From positions 55,948,001 through 56,012,000 of the forward strand of contig NC_069662.1 of the NCBI RefSeq assembly GCF_027244095.1: 64,000 nucleotides of DNA, written 5' to 3'. The position numbers were made by a program, and so were the translations under genes. Each line of letters opens with the position of its first letter. The first letter of the stretch is position 1. Positions 1 to 11,731 of this stretch are shown one piece after another. Source of the stretch: Hemicordylus capensis. Taxonomy: Eukaryota > Chordata > Lepidosauria > Squamata > Cordylidae. Below the pieces are notes generated by a model that saw only the letters and a list, made by a program, of their open reading frames with translations, had not been told where the DNA came from and did not search any database.

Positions 1-152
1 CTAAATACCAATTGCGAGGGAGCAACAGTAAGAGAGAGGGCATTCCTTCACCTCTTGCCTGTGAGCCTCTCAGAGGCATCTGGTGGGCCACTACAGTATC
101 CTGGACTGGATGGGCCTTGGACCTAATCCAGTAGGGATGTTCTTATGAGCCA
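1..152 (+). repeat. CR1-like LINE 3' tail
   Basis: The stretch reading actggatgggccttggacc, then ccagtagggatgttcttatg, is the same 3' end seen in reverse at 47912. It is 5'-truncated by the window edge. Confidence 0.6.
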
Positions 153-857
153 GAATAGAATTGCTCAAGCCAGTGTCTCTAATAAACAGTTTGTGGGGTT
201 TGTCCCAACATCTGGCCTTTAACACCACTCTGACTCCTTTATTCTGCTCATTCCTGGTGGCCAGCAAACACACTAGGCTGCACCAGCACTGTCCAGTTCT
301 TCACAACCCTCATAATTGTTTCATTTTCTTGCTCTACAGCATATACGGTGAGCTTGCCCTCTGCACTGGGCTGGTGGCCGAAGGCATGGGCTGTCCTTTG
401 TCCAGCCCCACCCTGGATACCTTCTTCATTAGAATCCACGCTGAATATTTTGCCAACTGCACTTTACCCACTGACACCTCTGACCATAGGCCACCCACAG
501 GAACGGTCATTGCCTTAGCTGCCCTGCCTGTTTGTCTGGTGCCTCTCTCTGTTGCCCTCACTCTCTGCAAGGCCTGAAACTGCCCTGCTGTGCATACCAG
601 TTAGAGTTGGAACGGTGCTGGGGGGTGGGGGGAGGGGCTGGTTCCTGGGTTCCTAGTCTAGAAGGGCAATGGGAACAACTAAACTAAAGCGTGCGGGAGG
701 GATTGGTTGTCAAGATTATGGCCTGGTTGTATGACAGAGCTGAGCTGTTTCTTTGTATATCCTTGTGCTAGACTCTAGTGGCTAGAACTATGTGATCACT
801 CATCTCCTAAGGTTCTTGGTGGAGTCATCACTGTGCATTTTGAATGGTACTGGCCTA
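153..857. other. Unassigned, probably intergenic
   Basis: A 138-codon open stretch at 161-577 and its antisense partner show no recognisable domain, splice context or codon pattern. Nothing functional is supported here. Confidence 0.4.
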
Positions 858-1389
858 GGTGGGTTTAGACAAAATGCTAAACTGTGATTAATGGTTTAGT
901 GCAGGGGTCGGCAACTTTTGGCACTCTAGCTGTTGTTGAACTACAATTGCCATCATCCCCAGCTACTAATTTATTGTGTCTGGGGATGATGGGAATTGTA
1001 ATTTGGCAACAACTGAAGTGCCAAAGATTGCCTAACCCTGGTTTAGTGTTATTACCTTCTTCCATTCATGCGTGGGGAGAGGAAAGTAATAGTTTCCGCT
1101 AGCACTTCAGCTGGTGATTTGACATTGGCAAATTGCAGATTGTTTTAACCATAGTTTGTTAGCAAGTCAGGATATCCAATCTTCCTCCTTTGATATCCTG
1201 GCTTGTTAACAAATTGTGGTTGGAACATACCACAATTTGCTGTGTTGCAATAAAATATTGTGCTTTGTTCTAAACCACAATGGAAGATGCTAATTTCCTC
1301 CCTTTTGTGCATGAAGGGGAGGGAGGAGCCCATAAGATCATGCTAGTAATGCTAAACACTAATTTAGTGTTACATCTGAATCCACCCAC
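858..1389. mobile_element. Fold-back MITE with an internal hAT insertion
   Basis: The ends are inverted repeats: gtgggtttag near 858 and the reverse of ctaaacactaatttagtg near 1352-1371. A second inverted pair, ttgttagcaagtcaggatatc with its complement, sits at about 1151-1220. The element is interrupted by the hAT copy at 902-1040. Confidence 0.5.
902..1040. mobile_element. hAT-type MITE, palindromic
   Basis: Starts cagggg and ends ccctg. The two halves are near-complementary (caattgccatcatcccca against tggggatgatgggaattg). It is flanked by a perfect 8-bp target duplication, gtttagtg (894-901 and 1041-1048). Confidence 0.85.
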
Positions 1390-3599
1390 TGTTTTCAAGG
1401 CTGCTCTCTGCTTCTGTTACTGTTTCTGTCTAGATTGCATGGTGATGGATTCATTTTTGGAGTACTGTATTGTGCTAATAGGAATACTAATAATGGTGAG
1501 ATTCTCCTTTACAGGGAGAAAATAAATAACAAAAGGAAATTGCTCTGGAAGAAGTCAAACCACTCTAGTTGCAGAACATAGTATCTCTATCAATTAAAGA
1601 TGCTATGCTTTTCTCATCCATGTTTATTTGTACTAAATAGGCCTCACAATGACAATGTAGTATCAAAGTCAGGGAATTATGGGTATATGTTTCTATGTAC
1701 AGAAAGGGAACTGGATGGGTTAGGGCAGTGAACTTCACTGGTTACACAGTGGGGGCCACCAGCGTGTGCCTGTCACCACCACCACCACCACCGTTGCATG
1801 CCCATCCCTCCTGCCACCTGCACACGCTCAACCCCCCCCCCAAGCCTTCTCCTGTGGGCCTGTGCTTGGCCCAGCAGCCCCCTCAGTGACAGGTGCTCCA
1901 GTGGTGAGGGCGAGGGTGTTCACTGAAGGTGCTCACCAGGCACCTTCCAGTCTTTCCTGGCTCCTGTTGCCATTCAGAAGGCACGGCAGAAGGCATGGGG
2001 GAGAAGGCGCCGCATGCCCCATCAGTGTGGGGAGGGGGAGAGTCACCAGCAGGGTCTGCGTGGGCCACAAGTGGCCTTTGGGCAGTGCAATTAACATTGG
2101 GTTAGGGGTTGAACTAGTAATACTGGGCCCATATCCTCTGCTTAGTTCAGAGGAGGGAAAAGTCCTAAAAGAAGCTGGAAAAGGTATAAGCCAGTATGAA
2201 TCATACAAGTCTATAATCCCTTCCTCTTGATGCTACCCTGTGGGTCCCTTCTGCTTGAGCAAATGTGAATAGGAACTAAGAAACTCTGGGATTTGTAGTT
2301 CTTGATAGAGTGCTTGACATATAATGGTGCCCATCTCTTTGTCTCTCAAGCTACAAGCCAAGGCATAGCAAGATTGGAATGGGCCCTGAGGCAAAATAGG
2401 CCCACATGCCTTTGAGGCCCCAGGGACATTCCCCTGCCCCATTGAACTGTAGCTTCGTCCTTGCTACAAACTGTAACATTTCTTGTACATGTTCTCACTC
2501 TGTTTGTTCTAGATGAAGGCCCAGGTGAGCAGTTCACTGTGCAGAATGTTGGTTGTTCAGGTTTAACACTGTTTCTGACTGGTTCCAGCAAATCTCAAAT
2601 GATCTTACATGTCATAGAGATATGGATAAATAGGTTTGCATAATCATCCTCAAACATTTTGTAATATTTGCTTTATTTTTAAATACACAAGTAAGTACAG
2701 GCACTCATATAAGCAGCAGATCCACTTCTTCACCTCAGATCCTAACAGAAGGGATGGTCACTCAGCAACTCATATCCTTTTTGAAGGCTTTCTTGCAACA
2801 CTTCTGTTTCTGTGCAATGTTGCAGAGAACCAGGAGGCCCTCTAAACCACATCAAAGAGGCATTTAAAATATTGTTTCATTCCTGACTGCTCCCATAGAG
2901 ATATGGCTATCACGGTGACTTAAATGGCAAAAAGTCAAACCTCAAAACTTTGAGGTGTGTGTGCACACAGAACCCCCAATGCCTATTTACCTGACATTTG
3001 GATCGTATAATGGCCTCACAAGAGTCTTGCACGTATGCTATTTTATCCAATTTTGAAAGGAAACAAACAAATTATAAGCATTTTAGTGATTTCCCATAAC
3101 AGTATACGGCCAAAGCATTTGGAAAATACACAAGGACAGCTGAGAGCAGCAGCAGCCTCCAGGCCGTTCTCAGACTGCAACCTCTTTCTTTGCTCCCCTA
3201 TTAGACCCTGTCAGATGCAACATGGAGCCAAATTTGATTTTAACTGGACTTCTAAAAACAAGCAGAGATTCGCTCCACAGACTATCAGTAACAGCATGGT
3301 TTGTTTTGGCTGCCAGTGGTTTGTTCGGCCCCCTCCCTTCACCCAGTCCTCCGGAACCCAACCAAAGAGTTCTAAGTCTGCCCAACTCCTGGCAATGCTC
3401 TACTTCTTCACTTGCCACTAGTTGCCAGCTTGGCATGGGCATGGAAAAGCTGCACAAGGTGCTTTGGCTCTTTTAGCTGAACTAGCTGCTAGCATTGTAA
3501 GGCTACCATGGAATGGTTCTGAGTAAGACAATTACAAGGAATTGGATTAATAGACAGGGAAAGACCAACAAGGAGTCTCTAAGACTCATCCACAGAATG

Positions 3600-3604
<5 letters not shown>
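1390..3604. other. Unassigned sequence
   Basis: No conserved coding or RNA gene is visible. Contents are a CAC-rich stretch (about 1777-1795), a C-run near 1832 and several short open frames without domains. A short stretch near 2362-2450 resembles the inside of the hAT elements found elsewhere, but no ends could be placed. Confidence 0.4.

Positions 3605-3660
<56 letters not shown>
3605..3660. repeat. (CT)n microsatellite
   Basis: An uninterrupted CT run of about 28 units. Confidence 0.97.
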
Positions 3661-3662
<2 letters not shown>

Positions 3663-4112
3663 GGGAGAGGGGCACAGTTCTGCCATTATAAGCCTCACAA
3701 TTTTATTGCTTATAAATATGACAACTATTGAGATAATAATTTGAAACTTGATGAGTGTGGTTTACTTGATGAGATACACAAATGTGACAAATTTCAAGGA
3801 AATCTGATAAAAATTGCCACAGCTTCAGCAAGTTAAAAAGTGCTGGAATTGATACTTTCATCCTTTTTTCTCTCCACACTTTCTCTGCACTACTCAGCGT
3901 AGCATACATTTCTTTCAGATTTTGGTGAAAATGATATGTTGTCACTTACCTGAAGGGTCATTCTCCTCAGGAGGATGAAATGAATCAAAGGATGGTTATG
4001 CCTCCCACTTGCTCAGCGACAGAGCCAATCATAAGAAGACACACTGAGCCAGTGGCAGGGATCAACCCCTCAGGCTCCAGGATTCAAAGCCCTGAAAAAG
4101 GAGCGTTCTGGT

Positions 4113-4507
4113 CAGGGGTGGAGCCACCATTGGGCAAACGGGTTCAAAGAACCTGGGCCACGACCCCCAGGGGCCACACCTTTCAGCCCCAGAAATGCCC
4201 CCCCATGTCTGACGTCAGATGCGGGGGGCATTATTTTGCTCCCAAATGGGGCTGCGCTGCACAGCCCTGTTTGGAACTGAAATCGGCCCACACTGTGTTG
4301 GCAGCGCAGCCAGAGTGACTTTCCCTGTCTTTTAAAGGCAGGGAGAGCTGCTCCTGGCCTCGCTGCCAACACAGTAGGGCCAATCTCCCTCCCAAATGGG
4401 GCTAGCCAGCCCCCTGCATCTGACATCAGACACTGGGGGTGGGGTCAGGGGGTTGCAGCAGCGGCTGAACACCGGCTGCCACTAGCCTCCATCCACCAAT
4501 GGCTCTG
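4113..4507. mobile_element. hAT-like nonautonomous element inside the DIRS fossil
   Basis: Same family as 51122-51574: both open with a gagccacc/tagccacc end and share gttcaaagaacc and the palindromic block around tctgacgtcaga. The ends read caggggtggagccacc and ccaatggctctg. No clear target duplication remains. Confidence 0.6.
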
Positions 4508-5864
4508 CAAACAGATTCAAACTCATCATATTAACAGAGTACAAAAAAAACACAATAGCCAACAAACTACAAATGTCAAACCAAGGAGAAGGGAAAGCCC
4601 CTAGGAATTTGCCTTATCACTAGCACAAAACCCCAGGGAGACAGAGCACCCTGAAAGGAAAGCTGCCCGACAGAACAGAATAGCAGAAAAATAATGACCA
4701 GACGGACACAGGCGGGGTAGATACACTCCATCCTCATGAGGAGAATGACCCTTCAGGTAAGTGACAACATACCATTCTCTCTCAGTTCAGAAGAATGTAT
4801 CCAAAGATGGGACCTACCAGAGCCCCCTTAAACTCCTGGGCGGGAGAGGAGGCTGGTCCTAAGAGAGCACTACCTGCTGCAGCACCCGGCATCCAAACGA
4901 AGCCTCTGCAGAAGCCAAGGTTTGTATCTTGTAGTGCTTAATTAAGGTAGAAAGGGATGTCCAGGTTGCCGCCCTGCAGACGTCTGCCAGAGGAACCAAG
5001 GTGGAAAAGGTTGCCGAGGCCGCCACGCTCCTGGTAGAATGAGCCAGGACCCCTTTCAGTGGAACCTGACCTTGAGATGTGTAGGCCAGATTAATGCACT
5101 GGCAGATCCACCTAGTCAGGGAGGAGTTTGACACATTCTGTCCCAGGGTACACTCGCAACATAAAACAAAAAAATGATTCAGAACATCTGAAAGCCTTGG
5201 TACGTCTTAAGTAAATTCTAATTGCTTTGCACACATCCAAGGAGTGCCACGTCCTCTCCTTTGTAGAAGTAGGACGAGGGCAAAATGAAAGCAATGTAAG
5301 TTCCTGGGCTCTATGAAACAGGGAGTTCGCCTTTGGGACAAAGATGGGATCTGACCTTGGGAGCACATAGACCGGAAAGACTAAACAGAGCTCCTTACAC
5401 ACAGAAAGGGCTCCCAGCTTGGACACCCTGCATACTGAGGTTACAGCAACTGAAAACACAACTTTGTAAAATAAAAACCTCCAGGTGACCAACCTGAACG
5501 GTTCGAAAGGAGCCTTTGTTAAGGCTGGGAGCAACACATTAAGGTCCCAGGTGGGGAATCAGTGGACTGCAGGGGGATGGAGATGAACAGCATCCTTCAT
5601 AAAACTTTAAACAAGGAAATGAAAAGTAAGGCTATAAATAGCCCCTGTGTGCAGAACTGATGCTATGGCAGCAACCTCTTGCTTTGGGACGTAGCCCCCT
5701 TTTGAGGCCAGACTGTAGGAAAGCCAATATATTAGCCACAGAGGCTTTCAAGGGAGAAGGGACTGAGAGTTACACCACTGAACAAAAAACATCCAAGTGG
5801 CCTGATAAATACTTTTGGGAGATGGCCTGCGAGATGTTAGCATAGTATCCCAATATCATAGAAA

Positions 5865-5905
5865 TTGAATGAATGAATGAATGAATGAATCAATCAATCA
5901 ATCAA
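5865..5905. repeat. (GAAT)n / (CAAT)n microsatellite
   Basis: About six GAAT units followed by four CAAT units. Confidence 0.9.
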
Positions 5906-8774
5906 TGAGCCCTCTTCAACCTCCAGGCAAACAGATTCATCCATCCTGGGTCTGGGCAGAAGACTGGCCCCTGACTGAGAAGATGAGGGTCTGTTCCCAA
6001 ACTCATGGGAGGTTCCACCGAAATCTTCAGCGGGTCTGAAAACCAGGGACAGCGAGGCCGGGGGAGGGGGGGCTATTAGAATGATGTTTGCATGTAGGGC
6101 ATGAACCCGGTGGACAGTGTGTGGGATGATGGCCATCAGGGGGAAAGGCATAAACTAGCCCCCTTGGCCAAGCCCCCATGAGGGCTTCTTTGTCCTCCAC
6201 ACCCTGGGAGTGGTACTGGGACATGAAGCGTGGAAGTTTCTTGTTTATTGGAGAGGCGAACAGATACATGACTGGTGTTCCAAACCTCTCCACAATGTGG
6301 CTGAAGGCCTGAGCCTTCAGAGACCACTCTGCCCGGTCCACCTGTGCTCGAATGTGCCAGTTGGCCACCATATTTAGCTCCCCCTTCAGATGTTCCGCAG
6401 TTTATGCTATGAGTGCTTTCTTCCCTTGACCAAGTCCCTTGCGCCCAGGAGAGCTGGCAATGCCCCACCCCCACCCCATTAGGCTGGCATCCATCATAAC
6501 TTGAACTCAAACTACCGGGAGAAAATACACCCCCTTGAGGATGTCTGGGGACATCCACCAGGGCAGGGACGATACCACCTCCCTGCTGATAGCCAGGCTG
6601 AGGCAGGATCTCTGAGTTATTTTGTCCTGCCAGGAAAGCAATGCCCATTGAAAGGGGCGAGAGTGAAACCGTTCCTAGGGGTTCAGCCCCATGGTAGATG
6701 CCTCGATCGCTTGTAATTGACTGAGAGAGAAAACCCTGGCCCTTGGATGACATTGCAGATCCAGGTAAGTCCTGGCTATTTTTTTGTCGGCGTGCTGGGG
6801 GCAGAGAGACCTCCCCTTTCGTGGTGTCGATAAGGGCCCCAAGGTGCAGAATGCTGGCTTGGGGAAATAGGGAATTCTTTTGAAAATTTTCCACAAACCC
6901 ATGCCACTGGAGGCAATGGACCGTCGCCTGAACATCCCTGGGGCTCTTCTGAACAGACAGAGATCTGATGAGGATGTCATCTAAGTAAAGGTGAAGGTGG
7001 ACCCCCTCAGTCCTCAAGTGCACCACTGGTGCCACCATGAGCTTGGTGAACACCCTCGGCGCAGTCGAGAGACTGAAAGGGAGAGCCTAGTACTGGAAAT
7101 GAAAACAGCTATTAGCAATTTGGAGGTACCTGCAGTCCTGAGGGTGGATTGGGACATGAAGGTAGGCCTCGTTCAGGTAGACTGAAATGAAGAGGACATG
7201 GGAGTCTGGAATTGAGATGTGGTTGCTTTGACAGGTCTGCGGTCCTCCTTAAAGGAGGAGGAAGGCATAGTCTTATTTTTGTCCTTAGTCGCCACAAGGA
7301 CAGGCTCCAATATTTCCCCAAACAACTTTTCCCCCTCGAAGGCCAAATTGGCCAAGTTAATACAAGATTTTTGATCCACCCACCAGTTCTTGAGCCATAA
7401 CAACCTCCGTGCTGAAATATCAGATGCAAGGGCTGAAGTGGATAGTTGAGCAGCATCCAGCGATGAATCAGCCATGAAGGCCAAAGTCTTGCTAAGCTTA
7501 TTAAGCCCTTGCTGGAACTTGGCAGATTCCGGAGGAACCAGAGGTAGAAAGTCCCTGACCCAGAACACAGAAGCTCGGGCAAATATACAGTTTGACATAG
7601 ATGTGTGTATGGAGAGGGCATTCACCTCCTGCGATATGTGGGGGGCAGTGTCACATTTTCTGTCCTCCTGATTTTTAAGGGTTTTCCCCATCCTTGGGCA
7701 GGACAGCACCAGAAACCAGGGTAGTGACTTCTGCATCCACGATAGGTACTTTAAACTTGTCCATCACCATTTTAGGCACGGTACAACAACTCCTGATAGA
7801 AGGGGTGGGGCTCCTTCCCTCAACGGGCTTGTTCCATTCAGCCTGAATGGTATTCAAAAACAATTGTGGACATGGAACTACTACCTCCTGTGCCTGCCCT
7901 GTGAGGAGAACCTCTGGATCCCCTCAGCCTGATCAGGGACTGAAGGGATGGTGCCCTCCAATTTTAAAATCTTTTTTTCCATTATGTAGCAAAACTGAAA
8001 AATCCTGCAGAGTAAACAGCCTGTGGGATACAGACTAAGCCAACTCTGTCTCATCCTCAGAGAGCTCCCCCTCTTCCTTGTTAGACACAGAGGCATCTGT
8101 GTCTGGTTCTTCAACTGATGTTTCAGGCCGACCCAGGTTATCCGGGACCACAGGGGTAATGGGCCCATGGAGTGACAAACTAGGTGGATGGCACACAGGT
8201 TGTGCGTTGCTGGCATGCGGAGAGGGAGAATCATGGCCTAATCCACTAGAAGAATGCCTGGACTGATGTTGACTTTTTGTTCTTGCTCTTAAAGTGCCTC
8301 CTAGGGGCGTTGTGCCCAGGCACAGGCCCTGTTGGAGGCAAGGAGCCGTCAGCGCCATTGGTGGGAACTTTTGGCAGGAGCCATTTGCCCAGCTCCTCTG
8401 TCACAAGGCACCTGAAAACAGCTTGCAGGCGCTCTGGAACCTTTTCCTTCTCTTCCCTCGCATCAGCAGCTGTGCCCACACCAGACCGACTGTGAGAATC
8501 CACCTCCCCCAAACACTCCCCAGAAGGCACCGGCCTTTGATCCCCGGGGTCTTCTGATGCAGGTGGGGGAAATGGCTGTGTCTTCTTTTGATTGCCCTTG
8601 TTTCTGAGCAGGTGGGAGGCATCACCATCCTTGGATATACTCCTCTGAACTGAGGGAGAATGACTGGCGCGCTCTGTCTGGCTTATCTAGGAAGGGGATC
8701 CTTTTTTGGTTTAGTGAAGTTTTGATGAGAAGTTCAAAGGCTAGTAAGGTTTTTCTGGGTAAAAAGTGCTGGCA

Positions 8775-9116
8775 ACGTTTATTTATTTATTGTTCAATTT
8801 TCATGCCGCCTTTCATAATGCAACTCAGAGCAGTTTACAAAAGATAAAATACAATAAAATTCCATAAAAGTTACGTGTAAAACCAGTTAAACATTAAAAA
8901 ACATACAATACCCGCCCCCCAAATGCCAATTTAAAGAGATAAACAGAAGCAAGAAAGCTGAGAAACCTGGTAGCCTCTAAGGGGTAAAAGCCTGAACAAA
9001 TAAAAAGGCCTTTAGTTGTTTTTTAAAAATAGTCACAGATGTCAAGGAGTGGACATTCACTAGGAGAGCATTCCAGAGCTTGAAGGCTACAACAGAGAAG
9101 GTCCTGTCCCGCATGT
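8775..9116 (-). mobile_element. L2/CR1-clade LINE 3' end
   Basis: The minus strand encodes the conserved C-terminal reverse transcriptase tail (RDRTFSVVAFKLWNAL) followed by a 3' UTR. It ends in a TTTATTTATT tail at 8779 with the usual CCGCC(T) motif. Confidence 0.75.
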
Positions 9117-10016
9117 ATGACAATTTTACTTCCCCAGAAGGAACAGGTATGCAGTCTAGGGATACTTCTGGATCCAAGCCTCTCTCTGGTGTCCCAGGTT
9201 GAAGCAGTGGCTAAAAGTGCCTTCTATCAGCTTCGGCTGATATACCAGCTGTGTCCGTTTCTTGAGATGAACAACCTCAAAATGGGTACATCTGCTGGTA
9301 ACCTCCAGACTGGATTACTGCAATGTGCTCTATATGTGAGGCTCCCCTTGTATGTAGTCCAGAAACTACAGTTGGTCCAGAATGCAGCAGCCAGGTTGGT
9401 CTCTGGGTCATCTCAGATAAACCATATTACTCCTGTATTGAAGGAGCTACACTGGCTGCCAATATATTTCTGGGCAAAATACAAGTGTTGGTTATTTATT
9501 TATTTTCATTTTATTGTTCAATTTATATACCACCTTTCATTAAAACAATCCCAAGGTGGTTTACACAAACTATATAGGTTATAACCTAAAAGGCTCTAAA
9601 CGGCTTGGGCCCTGGGTATTTAAGAGAACGTCGTCTTCATCATGAACCCCACTGCCGATTGAGATCATCAGGAGAGATCCCTCTGCAGCTGCCTAGGTGG
9701 CCAGATTTGGCTTTTAAAAAGCCAAATTCTGGCTTACGGCCCATTTGACCCACGAATATACCCCTTAGGTTCTGGCAACTCTTGCCACCAGCTCCTCTGG
9801 TGGCTGCTTGGGGACGGGACTTCTCTGCTGCTGCTGCTGCTCCGAGGCTTTGGAATGCACTCCCTACTGAAATAAGCGCCTCCCCATCTCTGACAGCTTT
9901 TTAAAAGTCACCGAGGCTTTTAATTAATATTGTTTTAATGCTGTTTCAAAATATTACTAGCTGACCCCGCACAGAGCATCTGTGCGGCCGTGCACTGAGC
10001 CTGTGGCATCCCCCAC

Positions 10017-10128
10017 TACACACCTCTCGCTCATGCTCGCCCGCCCCCTACACACCTCTCGCTCATGCTCGCCCGCCCCCTACACACCTCTCCCCCATGC
10101 TCGCCCGCCCCCTACACACCTCTCCCCA
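10017..10128. repeat. 32-bp tandem repeat, about 3.5 copies
   Basis: Units start at 10017, 10049, 10081 and 10113. The first two are identical; the third differs at a few bases and the fourth is partial. Confidence 0.9.
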
Positions 10129-10131
10129 CAG

Positions 10132-10133
<2 letters not shown>

Positions 10134-10164
<31 letters not shown>

Positions 10165-10166
10165 CT

Positions 10167-10205
<39 letters not shown>
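10134..10205. repeat. (CT)n microsatellite, interrupted
   Basis: Two CT runs split by tgtcctccctcc. Antisense and sense open frames here are artefacts of the repeat. Confidence 0.93.
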
Positions 10206-10695
10206 GTGATTCTCTCTCTCTCCTCAGTCTTTCTGTCTCTGTCTCACAGTCCTTGCTTCCCCCACTGCTGCCAGGGCCTGTCAACTGCCCCTGCCACTTC
10301 ACAGCACATCGCAGCCAATCATCAGCCGCCCGCAGCCCCCAGAGCCAACTGTCCGGCCCCCAAAGCCGCCCCCAGCCTCCGGGCGCCCTGCCACTTCACG
10401 GCACCCCTGAGCCAGCTGTCAAACTGCTTTCCAGCCGCCCATCAAACTCCCTGCTGCTCTGGAACTCTCTCCCCCTCTGTCAGCCAATCACCTCCTTTCT
10501 GCCACGCCCCCACACATGGCCTGTCTTGGAGAATTAATAATATAGAAGATTTAACATTTTAAAATTGTAATTTTTTTGCATTTTTTGTTTTAATGAATGT
10601 TTTACTTTTTCTGTTTTTATTTTGTTGTAAACCGCCCAGAGACATAAGTTTTGGGCAATATAAAATATGTTAAATAAATAAATAAATATAATAAA

Positions 10696-11555
10696 ATTTA
10701 AAGGGGTGCAATCCACAGTAATTCAGAAATTAATTTAAAACAAAAAACAAAATCAAAAAAACAGTGTCCGGAGAACCAGGAGACACTTAAAACCATTCCT
10801 AGCTCCACAGGAGTCTTAGCAGAAGTAAAGAGAGGATTGCTGCAGAAGTTGAGTAAACCAGAAATGCACATCAGAATTAAAAATAAATAAAAATGGAAAG
10901 ACTTGGTGGGGAGAGTCAGAGGTACAGTGAGACAGACAACCAACTGGCAATGTTCCTTACCTCTCAGTATGGATGGAAAACAGCACCATGAAATATAAAA
11001 GAAACCCATGAGAACTGCTCTGCGTGGAAGTTTTGTTTCTCCTCTCCATTCAGTTCAACTTGGAAAGCCACAAACAGACATAATACTGGAAATACCCAGT
11101 GTTGATTTACTTCTGAGTCAGTCCAACAACTTTAGTTAGAAGCTCTATCCTTATAACTTCTGCTTCTAATTGCTTCCTGTTTAGGGTGTATGTGGGCTTA
11201 TTGATTAATTGTCCCTTAATTAGGCATTTCCTGTTCAGGGCAAGGGTGAGTAAGGTAGCCGGTCCTCCATGATTAGCCAGAGGTCTCCAGGAACCAGCAT
11301 CAATCCCCAGTTGACTGTTGAAAGCAAGCCTAGAGAGTTTAGTGGTTTGGTATTGTGAAAAATGTGGTAGTGGTGTTTGTGTGTGTTTCTAAATCTCACT
11401 TCAGTCAGAATTGGCAGCCCAGGCCTGGGGGATGTATTATACTGAGAGAGAGCTAAGACAGGTCTGTCTTTTCCAAGAAGGACTTGATTACAAAATCAAA
11501 TCCTTCCCCTACATAGGGGATTCGCAGGTTTATACTACAGGAGGAGGCCTTCAAT
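10696..11555. other. Unassigned sequence
   Basis: No domain, RNA gene or recognisable repeat end could be placed. The first 300 bases are A-rich. Confidence 0.4.
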
Positions 11556-11723
11556 CAGGGGCATAGCTAGGGAAGAAGGGGCCCGTGTTCATCCCTCTCT
11601 CTGGCATCCTCCCCAGAATGAGGGAGATAATGAAGAAAATAGGGAGGGATGGAGCTGGAGGGCCCTCAGGAGCTGGGGGCCGTGTTCTTTGAGCCCTTTC
11701 ACTCAATTATAGCTACGCCCCTG
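11556..11723. mobile_element. hAT-type MITE, 168 bp
   Basis: Terminal inverted repeats caggggcatagcta / tagctacgcccctg and a perfect 8-bp duplication ccttcaat (11548-11555 and 11724-11731). The body shares gagggagataatgaagaaaa with copies at 17786 and 21637. Confidence 0.9.
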
Positions 11724-11731
11724 CCTTCAAT

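Larger units (their letters stand above)
3932..8670 (-). mobile_element. DIRS-type retroelement fossil (tyrosine recombinase class)
   Basis: Decayed copy read on the minus strand. Parts in order are a gag-like region (about 8630-7110), reverse transcriptase with a YLDD active-site box (about 7050-5900) and a tyrosine recombinase region (about 5540-4860). The ends carry inverted repeats. A roughly 45-bp arm at 3935-3981 is complementary to 4726-4773, and 3980-4060 is an inverted copy of the gag start near 8570-8640. This inverted-end layout is typical of DIRS elements. It is broken in many places and not active. A hAT copy (4113-4507) lies inside the left end, so the DIRS copy is the older of the two. 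Confidence 0.8.
9959..10545. mobile_element. Unclassified insertion with 32-bp tandem repeat and (CT)n
   Basis: It breaks the host LINE between tgtttcaaaatatt and ttttaaaattgtaa. It starts ctagctgacccc, carries a short hairpin (gcacagag-catctgtgc) and ends near taatatagaaga. Three exact-length 32-bp units (10017-10112), plus part of a fourth, precede a CT-rich block (10134-10205). The family is not recognised with certainty. Confidence 0.5.
9117..10695 (+). mobile_element. L2/CR1-clade LINE 3' half with two insertions
   Basis: The plus strand encodes LGILLDPSLSL, LQLVQNAAARLVSG and LKELHWLPI, the C-terminal end of L2/CR1 reverse transcriptase. It ends in aaaccgcccagagac and an AAATAAATAAAT tail at about 10670-10690. 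A reversed LINE tail (about 9493-9580) and a foreign insert (about 9959-10545) interrupt it. Confidence 0.75.

Noticed and set aside
161-577. 138-codon open frame
   Set aside because: No domain, no splice context, and antisense frames overlap it. It looks like chance or decayed repeat.
10065-10562. Long overlapping open frames on both strands
   Set aside because: They run through the 32-bp repeat and the CT tract; low-complexity translation, not a gene.
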